From JL08 sp039969355 (GTDB taxonomy: Bacteria > Pseudomonadota > Alphaproteobacteria > Rhodobacterales > Rhodobacteraceae), in NCBI GenBank assembly GCA_039969355.1, contig JBDVOA010000040.1:145936-209935 (forward strand): a DNA stretch of 64,000 nt, in the 5' to 3' direction. The position numbers and the translations under genes were made by a program. Numbering within the stretch: the first letter of the stretch is position 1; every line of letters begins with the position of its first letter. Of this stretch, positions 35,328-44,223 are shown piece after piece. The notes under the pieces are model-generated. The model saw only the letters and a list, made by a program, of their open reading frames with translations, was not told the DNA's origin and ran no database searches.

Positions 35328-35936
35328 ATGACTTATGTTAAATTTCTAATGGCGGCGCTGTCCTTGATCCTACTTTCGGGATGCTCGTCAACCTGGGCAA
35401 CGGACTACGATGCCCCCCTCGACAATCAGACAACCAAAAACTGGCGGATTACTTCTGTTGAAGTTATTGTTCCGGCCGAACTGACTGTTTCCGATGCTAA
35501 TGTTTATGCGCCAAACGCAGATATTGTCTGGCACGGTGACGTGCCCGGTGACCGCAAACAACAGGTTGCCAAAATTGTGGAAGCCGGTGTTAAGCGTGGT
35601 GCTGCGCCGTTGCGTGGTGGACGGGCTGTAACGTTGGTCGTCCAACTTCAGCAATTCCACGCAGTCACTCCAAAATCGGTCGCGCGCGCGCCTGCTGCGG
35701 TTCACAATATCAAATATACAATTCAGGCCCGCGATGCCCGCAGCGGCGCAGCTCTGACAAATGCTGTACAAATTGAGGCCAATTTGCCCGCAAATGTTGG
35801 CCAGGTGGCGGTGGCAGCATCTACAAATGGGCAAGGACAAAAACAGCGAACAACAAACCACATTGCCAGTGTGACTGCAGGTTGGTTAGGGATCGGGCCA
35901 GATCCACGCATGGAGTTTAGAAGTTTGGGTCGCTGA
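35328..35936 (+). CDS. DUF6778 family lipoprotein
   Basis: 202 aa. Lipoprotein signal MTYVKFLMAALSLILLSGC with lipobox LLSGC (Cys19). The mature part is hydrophilic, beta-rich and without known enzyme motifs; NWRITSVEVIVPAELTVSDAN and IVWHGD fit DUF6778, a Rhodobacterales-specific family. It is likely outer-membrane or periplasm-anchored. It has no operon partners; an 8-bp inverted repeat CGGGTTGG/CCAACCCG (35970-36022, 37-base loop) lies downstream. Confidence 0.75.
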   Translation: MTYVKFLMAALSLILLSGCSSTWATDYDAPLDNQTTKNWRITSVEVIVPAELTVSDANVYAPNADIVWHGDVPGDRKQQVAKIVEAGVKRGAAPLRGGRAVTLVVQLQQFHAVTPKSVARAPAAVHNIKYTIQARDARSGAALTNAVQIEANLPANVGQVAVAASTNGQGQKQRTTNHIASVTAGWLGIGPDPRMEFRSLGR

Positions 35937-36115
35937 CCACGCCGAGACACTTTGTTTTAAAAGAACTGGCGGGTTGGTTTCCGGACGCTGATATCATTCA
36001 AGCGACTCAACCGGCCAACCCGTCGGAGGGCGCAAGAAACATTGCTTTTCGTGATCCCACAGTTCCGTGATATGTTCAGTAGCGTTCATCGCGAACAGGA
36101 AGCGAAGGCCCAGAT

Positions 36116-36835
36116 ATGAAAATGAGTTTGGCGCGGCGGTCAGCGCGCCGATTATGCAGGCGGATCGTCTTTTGGTTGTCCATCTGTTGCGCTGCTGTCA
36201 GTGCTGCCGCGGGAACAGATGGCGCGCAAGGGCAGCCGCTAGGTGCCGGGCTCTTGTGGAATCGCACTGGTTTACCAGCGGTCTTCCCGCTTCAGGTCAA
36301 GACAAAAGCCGGACAGGACTATTTTCTCAAGCTGATCGATGACGAAACACGGCAGGATGCGCTGGCGGCTTACATAACCGGCGGAGCGTTTTTCAAAGTG
36401 CTTGTCCCTCCGGGGACTTATGTGTTGCGATTTGCTACAGGCAAGTTCTGGGAGGGAGAGGAGGGTCTAATTGGACCGGCGGGCAACCCGTTAACCTTTG
36501 ACCTGCCTGTGCCGCTAACTTTCGGGATCAGGGATTTCGGTACCAAAGCCGGGCACGTTGTTGATATCCGACAGACCGGGCCGGGTCAGTTTGCACAAGC
36601 AACTGTGCGGCACCAGTTTATCTGTCAGACCACCAGAACCCGGTTCTGGCCGCCGAGAAGTTCATTCCTGCGGAGCATGCAAATTGATAGACGTGAATTC
36701 GAAGGGGTTATCAGAAAGGAACCGTGGGGATGGGGACCGTTTGACTGGCCCGCGTTTGGCGAAATGCCCTATCCAAATCGCGGCTACAAATATTTCTCTT
36801 ATCCAAGATCAGTCGTCAGGGCGCGCATTTGTTGA
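36116..36835 (+). CDS. secreted hypothetical protein
   Basis: 239 aa. Basic N-terminus and a hydrophobic core (about 15-33) give a signal peptide ending near AAAGTDGA. The mature chain has a FFKVLVPPGTYVLRFATG strand pair like small beta-sandwich domains and an aromatic C-terminal region (WGWGPFDWPAFGEMPYPNRGYKYFSYP). Two Cys remain. No family is recognised. It is a single gene, convergent with the GntR regulator gene. Confidence 0.65.
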   Translation: MKMSLARRSARRLCRRIVFWLSICCAAVSAAAGTDGAQGQPLGAGLLWNRTGLPAVFPLQVKTKAGQDYFLKLIDDETRQDALAAYITGGAFFKVLVPPGTYVLRFATGKFWEGEEGLIGPAGNPLTFDLPVPLTFGIRDFGTKAGHVVDIRQTGPGQFAQATVRHQFICQTTRTRFWPPRSSFLRSMQIDRREFEGVIRKEPWGWGPFDWPAFGEMPYPNRGYKYFSYPRSVVRARIC

Positions 36836-36851
36836 TCAAATGGGGTGTAGC

Positions 36852-37583
36852 CTAGCGTCGACCTGCCCGGGCGGCAAATACGCTTTTTGCCAATTCCTGT
36901 GTTTCTTTTTCAAGCGATGACAGGCCAGCGCTGAGCGCATCGCCTTTTCGCGCCTCTGCGGCGTTGGCAATCCCGGTGTGCAGAGTGACGATGGCTTCGC
37001 GAGAGCGCGCCGTGAACGTAATCATGTTCATCAACGGCTGCATCGCTTCCACCGCGCCCGCCAATTGATAACTGAGTACCGGATTGCTCGCGCCATCAAC
37101 CAATGCACGATGAAAGGCAACATCTGAGGCGCAAAATGCCTCATCGGTCAGGCCGGGCTGCGATTGGCGATGAATTTCAGCACGCATTGTGGCAAGGTGG
37201 TCAGCGCTTCGGCGGTTGGCAGACAGGTGCGCACAGGCACGTTCAAGGGCAAATCGCGCTTCGCACGCCGTTTCAAAGCTGACCGCATTCATCGACAAAA
37301 GAAGGGTTGAGGTGGTGATTTGCTGGCTATAGGCATCCTCAAAACTGATGCGATTGACAAACGCGCCACCGGTCGCGCCGCGTTGGGTCCGGATAAGGGA
37401 TTGAGCTGCCAACCGCTTGAGCGCTTCACGCACCGTAGGGCGCGAAACTTTGAAATGATCGACCAGTTCAGCCTCGGACGGAAGCCGAGCGTCAACGATC
37501 AGGTCGCCGGAAATGATGGCCTCCCGGATGGCATCCGCGATTTGGGCAGAGAGGTCCGCCGCGCTTTCTGGGTCAATTTTCAT
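36852..37583 (-). CDS. GntR-family regulator, FadR/FCD subgroup
   Basis: 243 aa. N-terminal winged helix (about 10-75: LPSEAELVDHFKVSRPTVREALKRLAAQSLI), then an all-helical FCD ligand domain (about 95-230) with metal-site His residues (FHRALVDGASNPVL, LHTGIANA). It is divergent from DUF2182-DUF1326-DinB-dmdA. Two TGTCNGACA-type palindromes lie right at its own start (37585-37608), and one more precedes acuI, so it probably controls itself and the DMSP genes. Ligand unknown; a DMSP-derived acid or acyl-CoA is plausible. Confidence 0.88.
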   Translation of the reverse strand: MKIDPESAADLSAQIADAIREAIISGDLIVDARLPSEAELVDHFKVSRPTVREALKRLAAQSLIRTQRGATGGAFVNRISFEDAYSQQITTSTLLLSMNAVSFETACEARFALERACAHLSANRRSADHLATMRAEIHRQSQPGLTDEAFCASDVAFHRALVDGASNPVLSYQLAGAVEAMQPLMNMITFTARSREAIVTLHTGIANAAEARKGDALSAGLSSLEKETQELAKSVFAARAGRR

Positions 37584-37584
37584 T

Positions 37585-37608
37585 TGTCAGACATTTAAAA
37601 GTCTGACA
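37585..37608. promoter_or_regulatory. tandem TGTCNGACA operators between the GntR gene and DUF2182
   Basis: TGTCAGACA at 37585-37593 and AGTCTGACA at 37600-37608, each followed by TTTAAAA, form a 15-base direct repeat that is also an inverted repeat GTCAGAC/GTCTGAC. FadR-type regulators bind short palindromes with GT and AC at their ends. The first site begins 2 bases upstream of the GntR start codon, so autoregulation is likely. Confidence 0.65.
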
Positions 37609-37641
37609 TTTAAAACACAAGGGCTGAGTCGGGAGGTTTTG

Positions 37642-38439
37642 GTGATTCAGACGTCGTTACGCAACATTCTTTGGCTAGGGTTCTTTGCCTCCATTCTGGC
37701 GGCGTGGTGGTTCATGTATGCCATGAGCACGGGCATGGATATTGATTGGATTGGGCGGCCAGGCCCTATGGCGCAGAAAATGCGCGATATGAATCCGAAT
37801 ATGAGCATGGGTATGTCAATGCCAATGGCCGAATTCGCGCCTTTGTTTATGATGTGGGCGGTCATGATGGCTGCGATGATGTTACCGACTTTGGTGCCGA
37901 CGTTGCGTAGCTACGAAGACTTGATGAACAGCGCAGATGGTACCCGCGCGGGGTGGTTGGGTGTCGTATTGGGATACTTTGCCGTCTGGGTCGCATTTGC
38001 AGCACTCATAACGGCTGTGCAGCTTGGATTGTTGTTTTCGGGCGTGATCGACATGCTGGGCATCGCAACCTCCTATTGGGTATCGGGCGGGTTGTTGATC
38101 GCTGTCGGGGCATTTCAGTTCAGCCGCACAAAGGAAATTTGCCATGGGGTTTGCCATTCCCCAATGATGTATTTCCTGGGGCATTGGCGTGTTGGCTTTG
38201 CGGGTGGTGTGCGCATGGGCGTCGGGCTGGGCGCGTTTTGCGTCGGCTGTTGCTGGGGCTTTATGGCGCTGGGATTTGTCGGCGGCGTGATGAGCCTGCT
38301 TTGGATGGGTCTTGCGACATTCTTCATGGTGCTCGAAAAACTGCCACAAGTCGGACATTACGTAACAAAACCAATGGGTTTCGCATTGATCCTGGCCGGA
38401 GTGGCTGTGATCGCGTCACCTTTCACACCGTGGATTTAA
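37642..38439 (+). CDS. DUF2182 predicted metal-binding membrane protein
   Basis: 265 aa with about six membrane helices. Family features are the Met-rich loop (MRDMNPNMSMGMSMPMAE, near residues 50-67), the MMLPTLVPT helix and CHGVCHSPMMYF with HWR, which may bind copper or another soft metal. The open frame runs upstream to 37513, but the GTG at 37642 follows GGGAGG and begins the first helix. It is the first of a run of genes leading to dmdA; DUF2182 and DUF1326 are recurrent partners in many bacteria. Function not established. Confidence 0.82.
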   Translation: MIQTSLRNILWLGFFASILAAWWFMYAMSTGMDIDWIGRPGPMAQKMRDMNPNMSMGMSMPMAEFAPLFMMWAVMMAAMMLPTLVPTLRSYEDLMNSADGTRAGWLGVVLGYFAVWVAFAALITAVQLGLLFSGVIDMLGIATSYWVSGGLLIAVGAFQFSRTKEICHGVCHSPMMYFLGHWRVGFAGGVRMGVGLGAFCVGCCWGFMALGFVGGVMSLLWMGLATFFMVLEKLPQVGHYVTKPMGFALILAGVAVIASPFTPWI

Positions 38440-38451
38440 GGGGAGAAGACG

Positions 38452-39156
38452 ATGGCGACCAAAAGACCTGACGCAGATCGACTGCCAATTTCGCAACGCA
38501 TCGACCAACGCATGCCCAATCCAAAGCGGCGTAAATCCACGCCAACCGAATGGGCCATCAAAGGTGAGTTGTTCCTAAACTGTTCATGCACCGTTTTCTG
38601 CCCCTGCGTGGTATCACTAGGTGCGCATCCACCAACTGAAGGGCATTGTCATGCCTGGATGGCGATTGCCATTGATGAGGGTCACTACGAAGGCGAAGAC
38701 CTTGGCGGACTCAACATCGGCCTGCTGGTCGACATCCCCGGCCGCATGGGTGAGGGCAACTGGAAAGTTGCGGCTTATGTAGACGAAAGGGCAACCCAAA
38801 AAGCCTACAATGGCATCTTGCAAATATTCTCGGGCGCGGCTGGCGGAACAACCGGTCTGTTCACCATGCTGGTGTCAGAGATCATCGGTGCAGAGAAAGC
38901 CCCGGTCGAGATTGTACGCTACGGCAACCGCCGCTCGATCATGATCGGTCGAAAGATTCAGGGCGAGATCGAGATGTTGACGGGCAAAGACCCGGAACAT
39001 CCGGTGATGGTCAGTAATTCCAAATACTGGATGGGGCCGGATATCATTACTGCAAAAGGTCTGAAAAGCCGTGTTCGGGACTATGGCCGCGTATGGGACT
39101 TTAGCGGTATGTCCGCCGAGATATGCCCTATTGACTGGAAAGGTCCCAAACCGTGA
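38452..39156 (+). CDS. DUF1326 domain protein
   Basis: 234 aa, soluble. The family N-terminal hallmark WAIKGELFLNCSCTVFCPCV has a Cys pair plus a third Cys (about 43-49). Then HCHAWMAIAIDEGHY, YNGILQIFSGAAGG and a beta-barrel-like C-terminus follow. These Cys and His residues suggest metal binding. ATG follows GGGGAGAAG. It lies 12 bases after DUF2182 and overlaps the DinB gene by 4 bases. Position in the dmdA operon suggests a role in methylated-sulfur metabolism, unproven. Confidence 0.85.
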   Translation: MATKRPDADRLPISQRIDQRMPNPKRRKSTPTEWAIKGELFLNCSCTVFCPCVVSLGAHPPTEGHCHAWMAIAIDEGHYEGEDLGGLNIGLLVDIPGRMGEGNWKVAAYVDERATQKAYNGILQIFSGAAGGTTGLFTMLVSEIIGAEKAPVEIVRYGNRRSIMIGRKIQGEIEMLTGKDPEHPVMVSNSKYWMGPDIITAKGLKSRVRDYGRVWDFSGMSAEICPIDWKGPKP

Positions 39157-39659
39157 TTGCCGCCGATTACTGTGCGATGATGGCACGTTATAATATGTGG
39201 CAAAACAACCAGTTGATGGATATTCTTGATGTCGTTGAAGAGGTGGAGCTGACCAAAAACCACGGCGCCTTTTTTGGATCTATCTTTAGCACACTGAACC
39301 ATCTGATGTGGGGTGACATGTTCTGGATGTCGAACTTTGGGCAGGGGTCAGGACCGACATGTAGCGGCAAGGATAGTGTCATTCTTCATCCAAATTACGC
39401 GGCATGGCGTGCTGAGCGCATAAAACTGGATGCTCAGATCGTCCAATGGGCCGAAAATCTGACCGATGAAGATCTGAAAGGCGATGTGACCTGGCCTTCA
39501 TTTTCGTTGGGTCGTGATGTGAGCAAACCGACGGGCCCCTGTGTGGCGGGATTCTTTAACCATCAGACCCATCATCGGGGTCAAGTGCATGCGATGCTGA
39601 CGGCCTCTGACCTGAAGGCACCGGTAACTGACCTCGTATTCATGCCCGGACTGCAATAA
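39153..39659 (+). CDS. DinB family metal-dependent protein
   Basis: 168 aa four-helix bundle. The metal triad matches DinB: His in TLNHLMWGD (about 50) and the HxxxH pair in FNHQTHHRGQVHAML (about 131-144). Family members include thiol-S-transferases. It begins with GTG overlapping the DUF1326 stop and ends in a TAATG overlap with dmdA. Such tight coupling implies equal expression with the demethylase. Substrate unknown; a thiol product of DMSP breakdown is a reasonable guess. Confidence 0.82.
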   Translation: MIAADYCAMMARYNMWQNNQLMDILDVVEEVELTKNHGAFFGSIFSTLNHLMWGDMFWMSNFGQGSGPTCSGKDSVILHPNYAAWRAERIKLDAQIVQWAENLTDEDLKGDVTWPSFSLGRDVSKPTGPCVAGFFNHQTHHRGQVHAMLTASDLKAPVTDLVFMPGLQ

Positions 39660-40762
39660 TGGCCGAAATCTCGCCCTCGCGCCGCCTGCGTCGCACGCCG
39701 TTTTCCGAGGGAGTCGAGGCGGCAGGCGTGAAAGCCTATACCGTTTACAACCGAATGTTGTTGCCAACAATCTTCGAAAGTGTCGAGGCTGACTACCGTC
39801 ATCTGAAAGACCATGTGCAAATATGGGATGTTGCGGTAGAGCGGCAAGTGGAATTGCGCGGGCCCGATGCTGCGCGGCTGATGCAGATGCTGACCCCACG
39901 GGACCTGCGCGGCATGACGGCCGGCCAGTGCTACTACGTGCCGATTGTTGACGAAACCGGTGGCATGCTGAATGACCCGGTTGCTGTTAAGCTGGCCGAA
40001 GATCGTTGGTGGATTTCCATTGCCGACAGCGATCTCTTGCTCTGGGTCAAAGGTATTGCCAACGGATACCGCCTGGACGTGCTGGTGGATGAACCTGACG
40101 TTTCTCCGCTGGCTGTGCAGGGGCCAAAGGCCGACGATCTGATGGCGCGTGTCTTTGGCGAGAGCGTTCGCAGCATTCGGTTTTTCCGCTATGGGATGTA
40201 CCAGTTTGAGGGTCGTGATCTTGTCGTGGCGCGGTCAGGTTACTCCAAGCAGGGTGGGTTTGAGATTTACGTGGAGGGTAGCGATGTCGCCATGCCGCTA
40301 TGGACATCACTGTTTGCGGCGGGTGAGGACCTGAACGTCCGTGCAGGGTGCCCAAATGGCATTGAACGTATCGAGGGCGGATTGCTGTCTTATGGCAATG
40401 ACATGACCGACGACAATACGCCACACGAATGTGGTCTTGCCAGGTTTTGCGACACGCAGACCGCAATTGGCTGCATCGGTCGCGATGCGCTGTTGCGGGT
40501 TGCCAAGGAAGGTCCGGTGCAACAAATCAGCCCGATTGCGATTCATGGGGATGCAGTACCCGGCATTGACCGGGCGTGGAGCGTCTTTGCCGGGGGTAAA
40601 CGGGTAGGGCAGGTGACTTCAGCCGCGTGGTCACCGGATTTTGGAACAAACGTTGCGATCGGTATGGTGCGAATGACCCATTGGGACGCAGGCACAACTG
40701 TCGAGGTTGAAACACCGGACGGAATGCGTCAGGCGACGGTTCAGGACAGGTTCTGGATTTGA
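39659..40762 (+). CDS. dmdA: DMSP demethylase (GcvT family)
   Basis: 367 aa. It transfers a methyl group from dimethylsulfoniopropionate to tetrahydrofolate, leaving methylmercaptopropionate. The sequence fits DmdA rather than GcvT: RRTPFSEGVEAAGVKAYTVYNRMLLPT at the N-terminus, HVQIWDVAVERQVELRGPDA, PLAVQGPKADDLM, RSGYSKQGGFE and GGLLSYGNDMTD are the shared stretches of the DmdA clade. Length equals that of characterised members. Overlaps the DinB gene; acuI is 98 bases downstream. Main methyl-THF source for the enzymes at 1-2 kb. Confidence 0.93.
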   Translation: MAEISPSRRLRRTPFSEGVEAAGVKAYTVYNRMLLPTIFESVEADYRHLKDHVQIWDVAVERQVELRGPDAARLMQMLTPRDLRGMTAGQCYYVPIVDETGGMLNDPVAVKLAEDRWWISIADSDLLLWVKGIANGYRLDVLVDEPDVSPLAVQGPKADDLMARVFGESVRSIRFFRYGMYQFEGRDLVVARSGYSKQGGFEIYVEGSDVAMPLWTSLFAAGEDLNVRAGCPNGIERIEGGLLSYGNDMTDDNTPHECGLARFCDTQTAIGCIGRDALLRVAKEGPVQQISPIAIHGDAVPGIDRAWSVFAGGKRVGQVTSAAWSPDFGTNVAIGMVRMTHWDAGTTVEVETPDGMRQATVQDRFWI

Positions 40763-40783
40763 TGAGGGGATTGGACGGATATT

Positions 40784-40792
40784 TGTCCGACA
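40784..40792. promoter_or_regulatory. TGTCNGACA palindrome upstream of acuI
   Basis: TGTCCGACA, identical in form to the sites at 37585-37608, lies 69 bases before the acuI start and 22 after the dmdA stop. It could let the same regulator act on an acuI promoter inside the operon. Confidence 0.55.
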
Positions 40793-40860
40793 GATCAACC
40801 TTGAAATAATAACAAAGACGGTTGTGCATAGCGTTTCGCCGTCAGGATCAGGAGAAAGAT

Positions 40861-41850
40861 ATGTTTAACGCATTGGTCGTGAACAAGGACGAAGACGGGA
40901 AAACCAGCGCAGCGGTGCAACAGCTTGGTCTGGATGACCTGCCTCATGCGGATGTGACTGTGGCAGTCGAATATTCGACCGTAAATTATAAGGACGGCCT
41001 CTGCATCGGTCCGGGAGGCGGATTGGTGCGTAATTATCCGCATATTCCGGGCATTGATTTTGCCGGCACGGTCGAGGCCTCGGACGATGAACGTTACAAA
41101 CCCGGCGACAAGGTGGTCCTGACTGGCTGGCGCGTGGGCGAAGCGCATTGGGGCGGTTATTCCCAAAAAGCGCGGGTCAAAGCTGATTGGCTGGTTCCGC
41201 TGCCCGACGGGATCGATGCCCGAGCAGCAATGGCTGTGGGCACAGCCGGGTTCACCGCCATGCTTGCGGTGATGGCGCTCGAAGATCACGGGCTGGAACC
41301 GGGGCATGGACCGGTTCTGGTAACCGGTGCCGCCGGGGGTGTGGGGTCCGTTGCGACGGCTATTCTGGCAAACCTTGGCTACGAAGTCGCGGGCGTTACT
41401 GGTCGGCCGGAAACAGCAGATTATCTTACCTCGCTGGGTGCAAGTCAGATTGTTGCGCGCGAGGAGCTAAATGAAACGGTCAAACGTCCCCTTGAGGGCG
41501 AGACGTGGGCGGGTTGTATTGACGCGGTTGGTGGAGAGATGCTGGCAAGGGTTCTCGGACAGATGAAATACGGCGCGTCCGTCGCTGCGGTTGGTCTTGC
41601 CGGCGGCGCTGTATTGCCAGCTACCGTTATACCGTTCTTGCTCCGTGGTGTGAACTTGCTTGGCATCGATTCAGTGATGCAGCCTTACGACAATCGCATT
41701 CGGGCCTGGGCGCGCATCGCCAAAGACCTGCCAATGGACAAGCTAGAAGCCATGGTACATCCCGCTACGCTCAGTGATTTACCGCAGCTTGGCAAAGACA
41801 TTCTCAAAGGCCAGGTCAAAGGGCGTGTTGTCGTGGATGTGAACGCCTAA
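40861..41850 (+). CDS. acuI: acryloyl-CoA reductase (NADPH)
   Basis: 329 aa zinc-less medium-chain dehydrogenase that reduces acryloyl-CoA to propionyl-CoA. Rossmann motif VLVTGAAGGVGSVATAILANLGYEV (about 149-173), YSTVNYKDGLCI near 38 and PGIDFAGTVE near 62 are typical AcuI. ATG follows CAGGAGAAAG. An upstream in-frame ATG at 40822 lacks a site. It detoxifies acrylate made in DMSP cleavage, and follows dmdA in many roseobacters. A strong terminator lies 97 bases downstream. Confidence 0.93.
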   Translation: MFNALVVNKDEDGKTSAAVQQLGLDDLPHADVTVAVEYSTVNYKDGLCIGPGGGLVRNYPHIPGIDFAGTVEASDDERYKPGDKVVLTGWRVGEAHWGGYSQKARVKADWLVPLPDGIDARAAMAVGTAGFTAMLAVMALEDHGLEPGHGPVLVTGAAGGVGSVATAILANLGYEVAGVTGRPETADYLTSLGASQIVAREELNETVKRPLEGETWAGCIDAVGGEMLARVLGQMKYGASVAAVGLAGGAVLPATVIPFLLRGVNLLGIDSVMQPYDNRIRAWARIAKDLPMDKLEAMVHPATLSDLPQLGKDILKGQVKGRVVVDVNA

Positions 41851-41946
41851 GTACGCTTGTCTATGTATGCTGCAAACTGTTTCCAATCTTTGTAGGGGTT
41901 CTGGCAGATTCAGTTTGAGGTAGGATGCTGGGATTCCTTAAATAGT

Positions 41947-41980
41947 AAGGGCGCTGCGATCTCTCGCAACGCCCTTTTTT
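41947..41980. terminator. terminator between acuI and the BCCT transporter
   Basis: AAGGGCGCTGCGA, a short loop, TCGCAACGCCCTT then TTTT; stem of 12 bp with one mismatch. Flanked by A-run and T-run, serving both convergent genes. Confidence 0.9.
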
Positions 41981-41995
41981 GTGGTGTTTTTTACC

Positions 41996-43819
41996 TTATT
42001 CGGCTGGCTGCCCGGCGGTTCCATGCTTGTCACGCAGGCCATCGCGGTAGAGCGCCTTGCCCAGTGCGATGCACATCAACAGCATCACCATGGTAAACGG
42101 CAGGGCCCCGATGATCATTGCATTGCGCAGTGCATCCATCGGGTTGTTGTCACCGGCTGCCAGGATCAGCGTACCGATCACCAGCGTGAGTATGATCCCC
42201 CAGATGATCCGGTGCTTGATGCCGGTTTCCTGACTGCCGCCTGACATGATGGTGTTCATCACCAGAATGCCTGAGTCCGCAGATGTTACCAGGAATGTCA
42301 TGATCAGAATAACACACATGATGGTAAGACCCGAAAGCAGGCCGCCTTCAATCATGTAGCTAAGCGTCACGAACAGCTTGTTGGTATTGGTCGCCGCCGA
42401 AATGGCACCATCTGCTCCACCTGTGAGTTCCAGATCAATGGCCGTGCCTCCCAGAATGGTCATCCAGGCAAAACAGACCAGCGCCGGGGCTATTACGCAC
42501 CCGATGATGAATTCACGTACTGTGCGACCTTTCGAAATGCGGGCGAGGAAAAGGCCGACAAAAGGCGAGAACGCGATCCACCAAGCCCAATAGAAAGTGG
42601 TCCAGGCTGACTGCCACGCGAACTGACGACCATCATTGCCAGCCTCATAAGCTGCTGCCAGTGTTGCATCGTCAAGATCAGCGGCGGCGCCCTCAAGTCC
42701 GCCCTTGAAACCATCCAGGCTACCCCATGGATTGGTTGCACCCGCCATCAGATCACTGGCAAGCGGTTTGGCGGCATCTGGCAAAGCAGCGGCATAAGAC
42801 GCCGCATCCTGAGGACCAAATCCGTTAAAGCTGAGCGCGACGAAATGCAGGATGTAGTCCACCATTGCAGTCGCGTATGTGGTCATTGCAAATAGAAACG
42901 ATCCATAGATGACAAACGTCATCAGCAGGATGAGCGACAAAACTAGGTTGAGGTTAGAGAGGTACTTTACGCCACGTCCCACACCTGAAACTGCCGAAAT
43001 GATCGACATCGACATAATGACAAGCAAGCCCGCAATGAGACCAACTTTGCCCGGTGCCGGCGCATCCCCGTCAAGGTTCATCATCCAGTCCATACCCGTG
43101 ATGGCATAGACTCCGTCAATGAACTGGCTGACGCCAAACCCGATTGTAACCGACACGCCCAGAATCGTGGCGACCACACCTAAGACATCAACAATGTGAC
43201 CCAGAATTCCGTTCATTGCACCACCAAAAAGCGGCGTTAATGCTGACCGGATCGTAAGCGGCATGTCTCGTGTGTAAGCGTAGTAGGCAAGACTAAGACC
43301 AGTAACAACATAGATCGACCAGGCGTGAAAACCATAGTGGGCAAATGTGTATCGGTATGCGGACTCAACGGCCTCCGACGAATTTCCGGCAACTTCACCT
43401 GCCACGGTAACCGGGTTAGACCCCCAAAGACCAAGAGGCTCAGCTGTCGCGAAAACCATCAGTCCAACACCCAGACCAGCGCCAAACATCATCGAAAACC
43501 ACGAGAAGTTGGAAAATTCAGGTGCTTCGCCGGGCGTCCCCATGATGCGGCGGCCCGTCGACGGTATCACCGCGACGACCAGCAGGAAGAAAGCAAAGAA
43601 ACCAACTACGATGATGTAGAACTGGTTGAAGATTTCCAGAAGAGCGCCGTTGAGGCTGCCCAGCGTGCCGTTAGCGTTTGCTGGGAAAACAAGCGCCCAA
43701 AGCACAAGCGCGACCATGATTGATTTGGATATCAGAGCGATGGGAAGGCTGTTATTCTGGTAAAAGCCGTCCTCCTGCTTCTTGATATCAATGTCCGTGA
43801 ATGGTGGTTTGATTGACAT
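41996..43819 (-). CDS. BCCT family transporter, probably DMSP or betaine uptake
   Basis: 607 aa with 12 membrane helices. The BCCT signature is intact: SAWTTFYWAWWIAFSPFVGLF (about 415-435), with FSWFSMMFGAGLGVGLMVFATAEP near 135. Between helices 8 and 9 there is an inserted hydrophilic stretch (about residues 350-410) longer than in betaine carriers I know. The ATG at 43819 follows AGGGACAG; an upstream start at 43855 is possible. Convergent with acuI. Its place beside dmdA-acuI suggests DMSP uptake. Glycine betaine is an alternative. Confidence 0.88.
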   Translation of the reverse strand: MSIKPPFTDIDIKKQEDGFYQNNSLPIALISKSIMVALVLWALVFPANANGTLGSLNGALLEIFNQFYIIVVGFFAFFLLVVAVIPSTGRRIMGTPGEAPEFSNFSWFSMMFGAGLGVGLMVFATAEPLGLWGSNPVTVAGEVAGNSSEAVESAYRYTFAHYGFHAWSIYVVTGLSLAYYAYTRDMPLTIRSALTPLFGGAMNGILGHIVDVLGVVATILGVSVTIGFGVSQFIDGVYAITGMDWMMNLDGDAPAPGKVGLIAGLLVIMSMSIISAVSGVGRGVKYLSNLNLVLSLILLMTFVIYGSFLFAMTTYATAMVDYILHFVALSFNGFGPQDAASYAAALPDAAKPLASDLMAGATNPWGSLDGFKGGLEGAAADLDDATLAAAYEAGNDGRQFAWQSAWTTFYWAWWIAFSPFVGLFLARISKGRTVREFIIGCVIAPALVCFAWMTILGGTAIDLELTGGADGAISAATNTNKLFVTLSYMIEGGLLSGLTIMCVILIMTFLVTSADSGILVMNTIMSGGSQETGIKHRIIWGIILTLVIGTLILAAGDNNPMDALRNAMIIGALPFTMVMLLMCIALGKALYRDGLRDKHGTAGQPAE

Positions 43820-44223
43820 TCTGTCCCTGTCCTTTTTTTGATTTTCCCCAGTCATTTTTTTGCGACTGGCTATCGTTCACGCTGGTGTAACTGCGTATCA
43901 TGATACAACACCGACTTACACCACGGCAGTTTTTTTGCATTCGTGGATTTTTTGTGGGTCTTCTGACCTGCGTAGCGTAGTCGAGCGGATGTCGTGCACT
44001 TACACGTTTTTCCGACAAGCCGTTGCTCATAAGCGACCTTATCGAATTGAATTTTCGCTGGGAGAAGGAATCAACGCCGTTTTTCGCAATTGGCTGGTAG
44101 AGACCTAAGTGGGTAGAATATATGGAATGTTAACTGAACTCTTGCGCTGACGCCCCTGAAAGTGCCAACTGTGCGGAACTCCGGATCACAATGTCACGGC
44201 CTGAATAATGCAGTTAACACTCA
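43820..44223. other. promoter region of the BCCT gene and of trgA
   Basis: 403 bases with no supported gene. It holds the palindrome at 43895-43906 and an AT-rich T-run stretch. Both the BCCT transporter (minus) and trgA (plus) are expressed outward from here. Confidence 0.5.
43895..43906. promoter_or_regulatory. 12-base palindrome upstream of the BCCT gene
   Basis: GTATCATGATAC is a perfect palindrome 76 bases before the chosen BCCT start. It is a good shape for a dimeric repressor. It does not match TGTCNGACA, so another regulator would act here. Confidence 0.45.
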
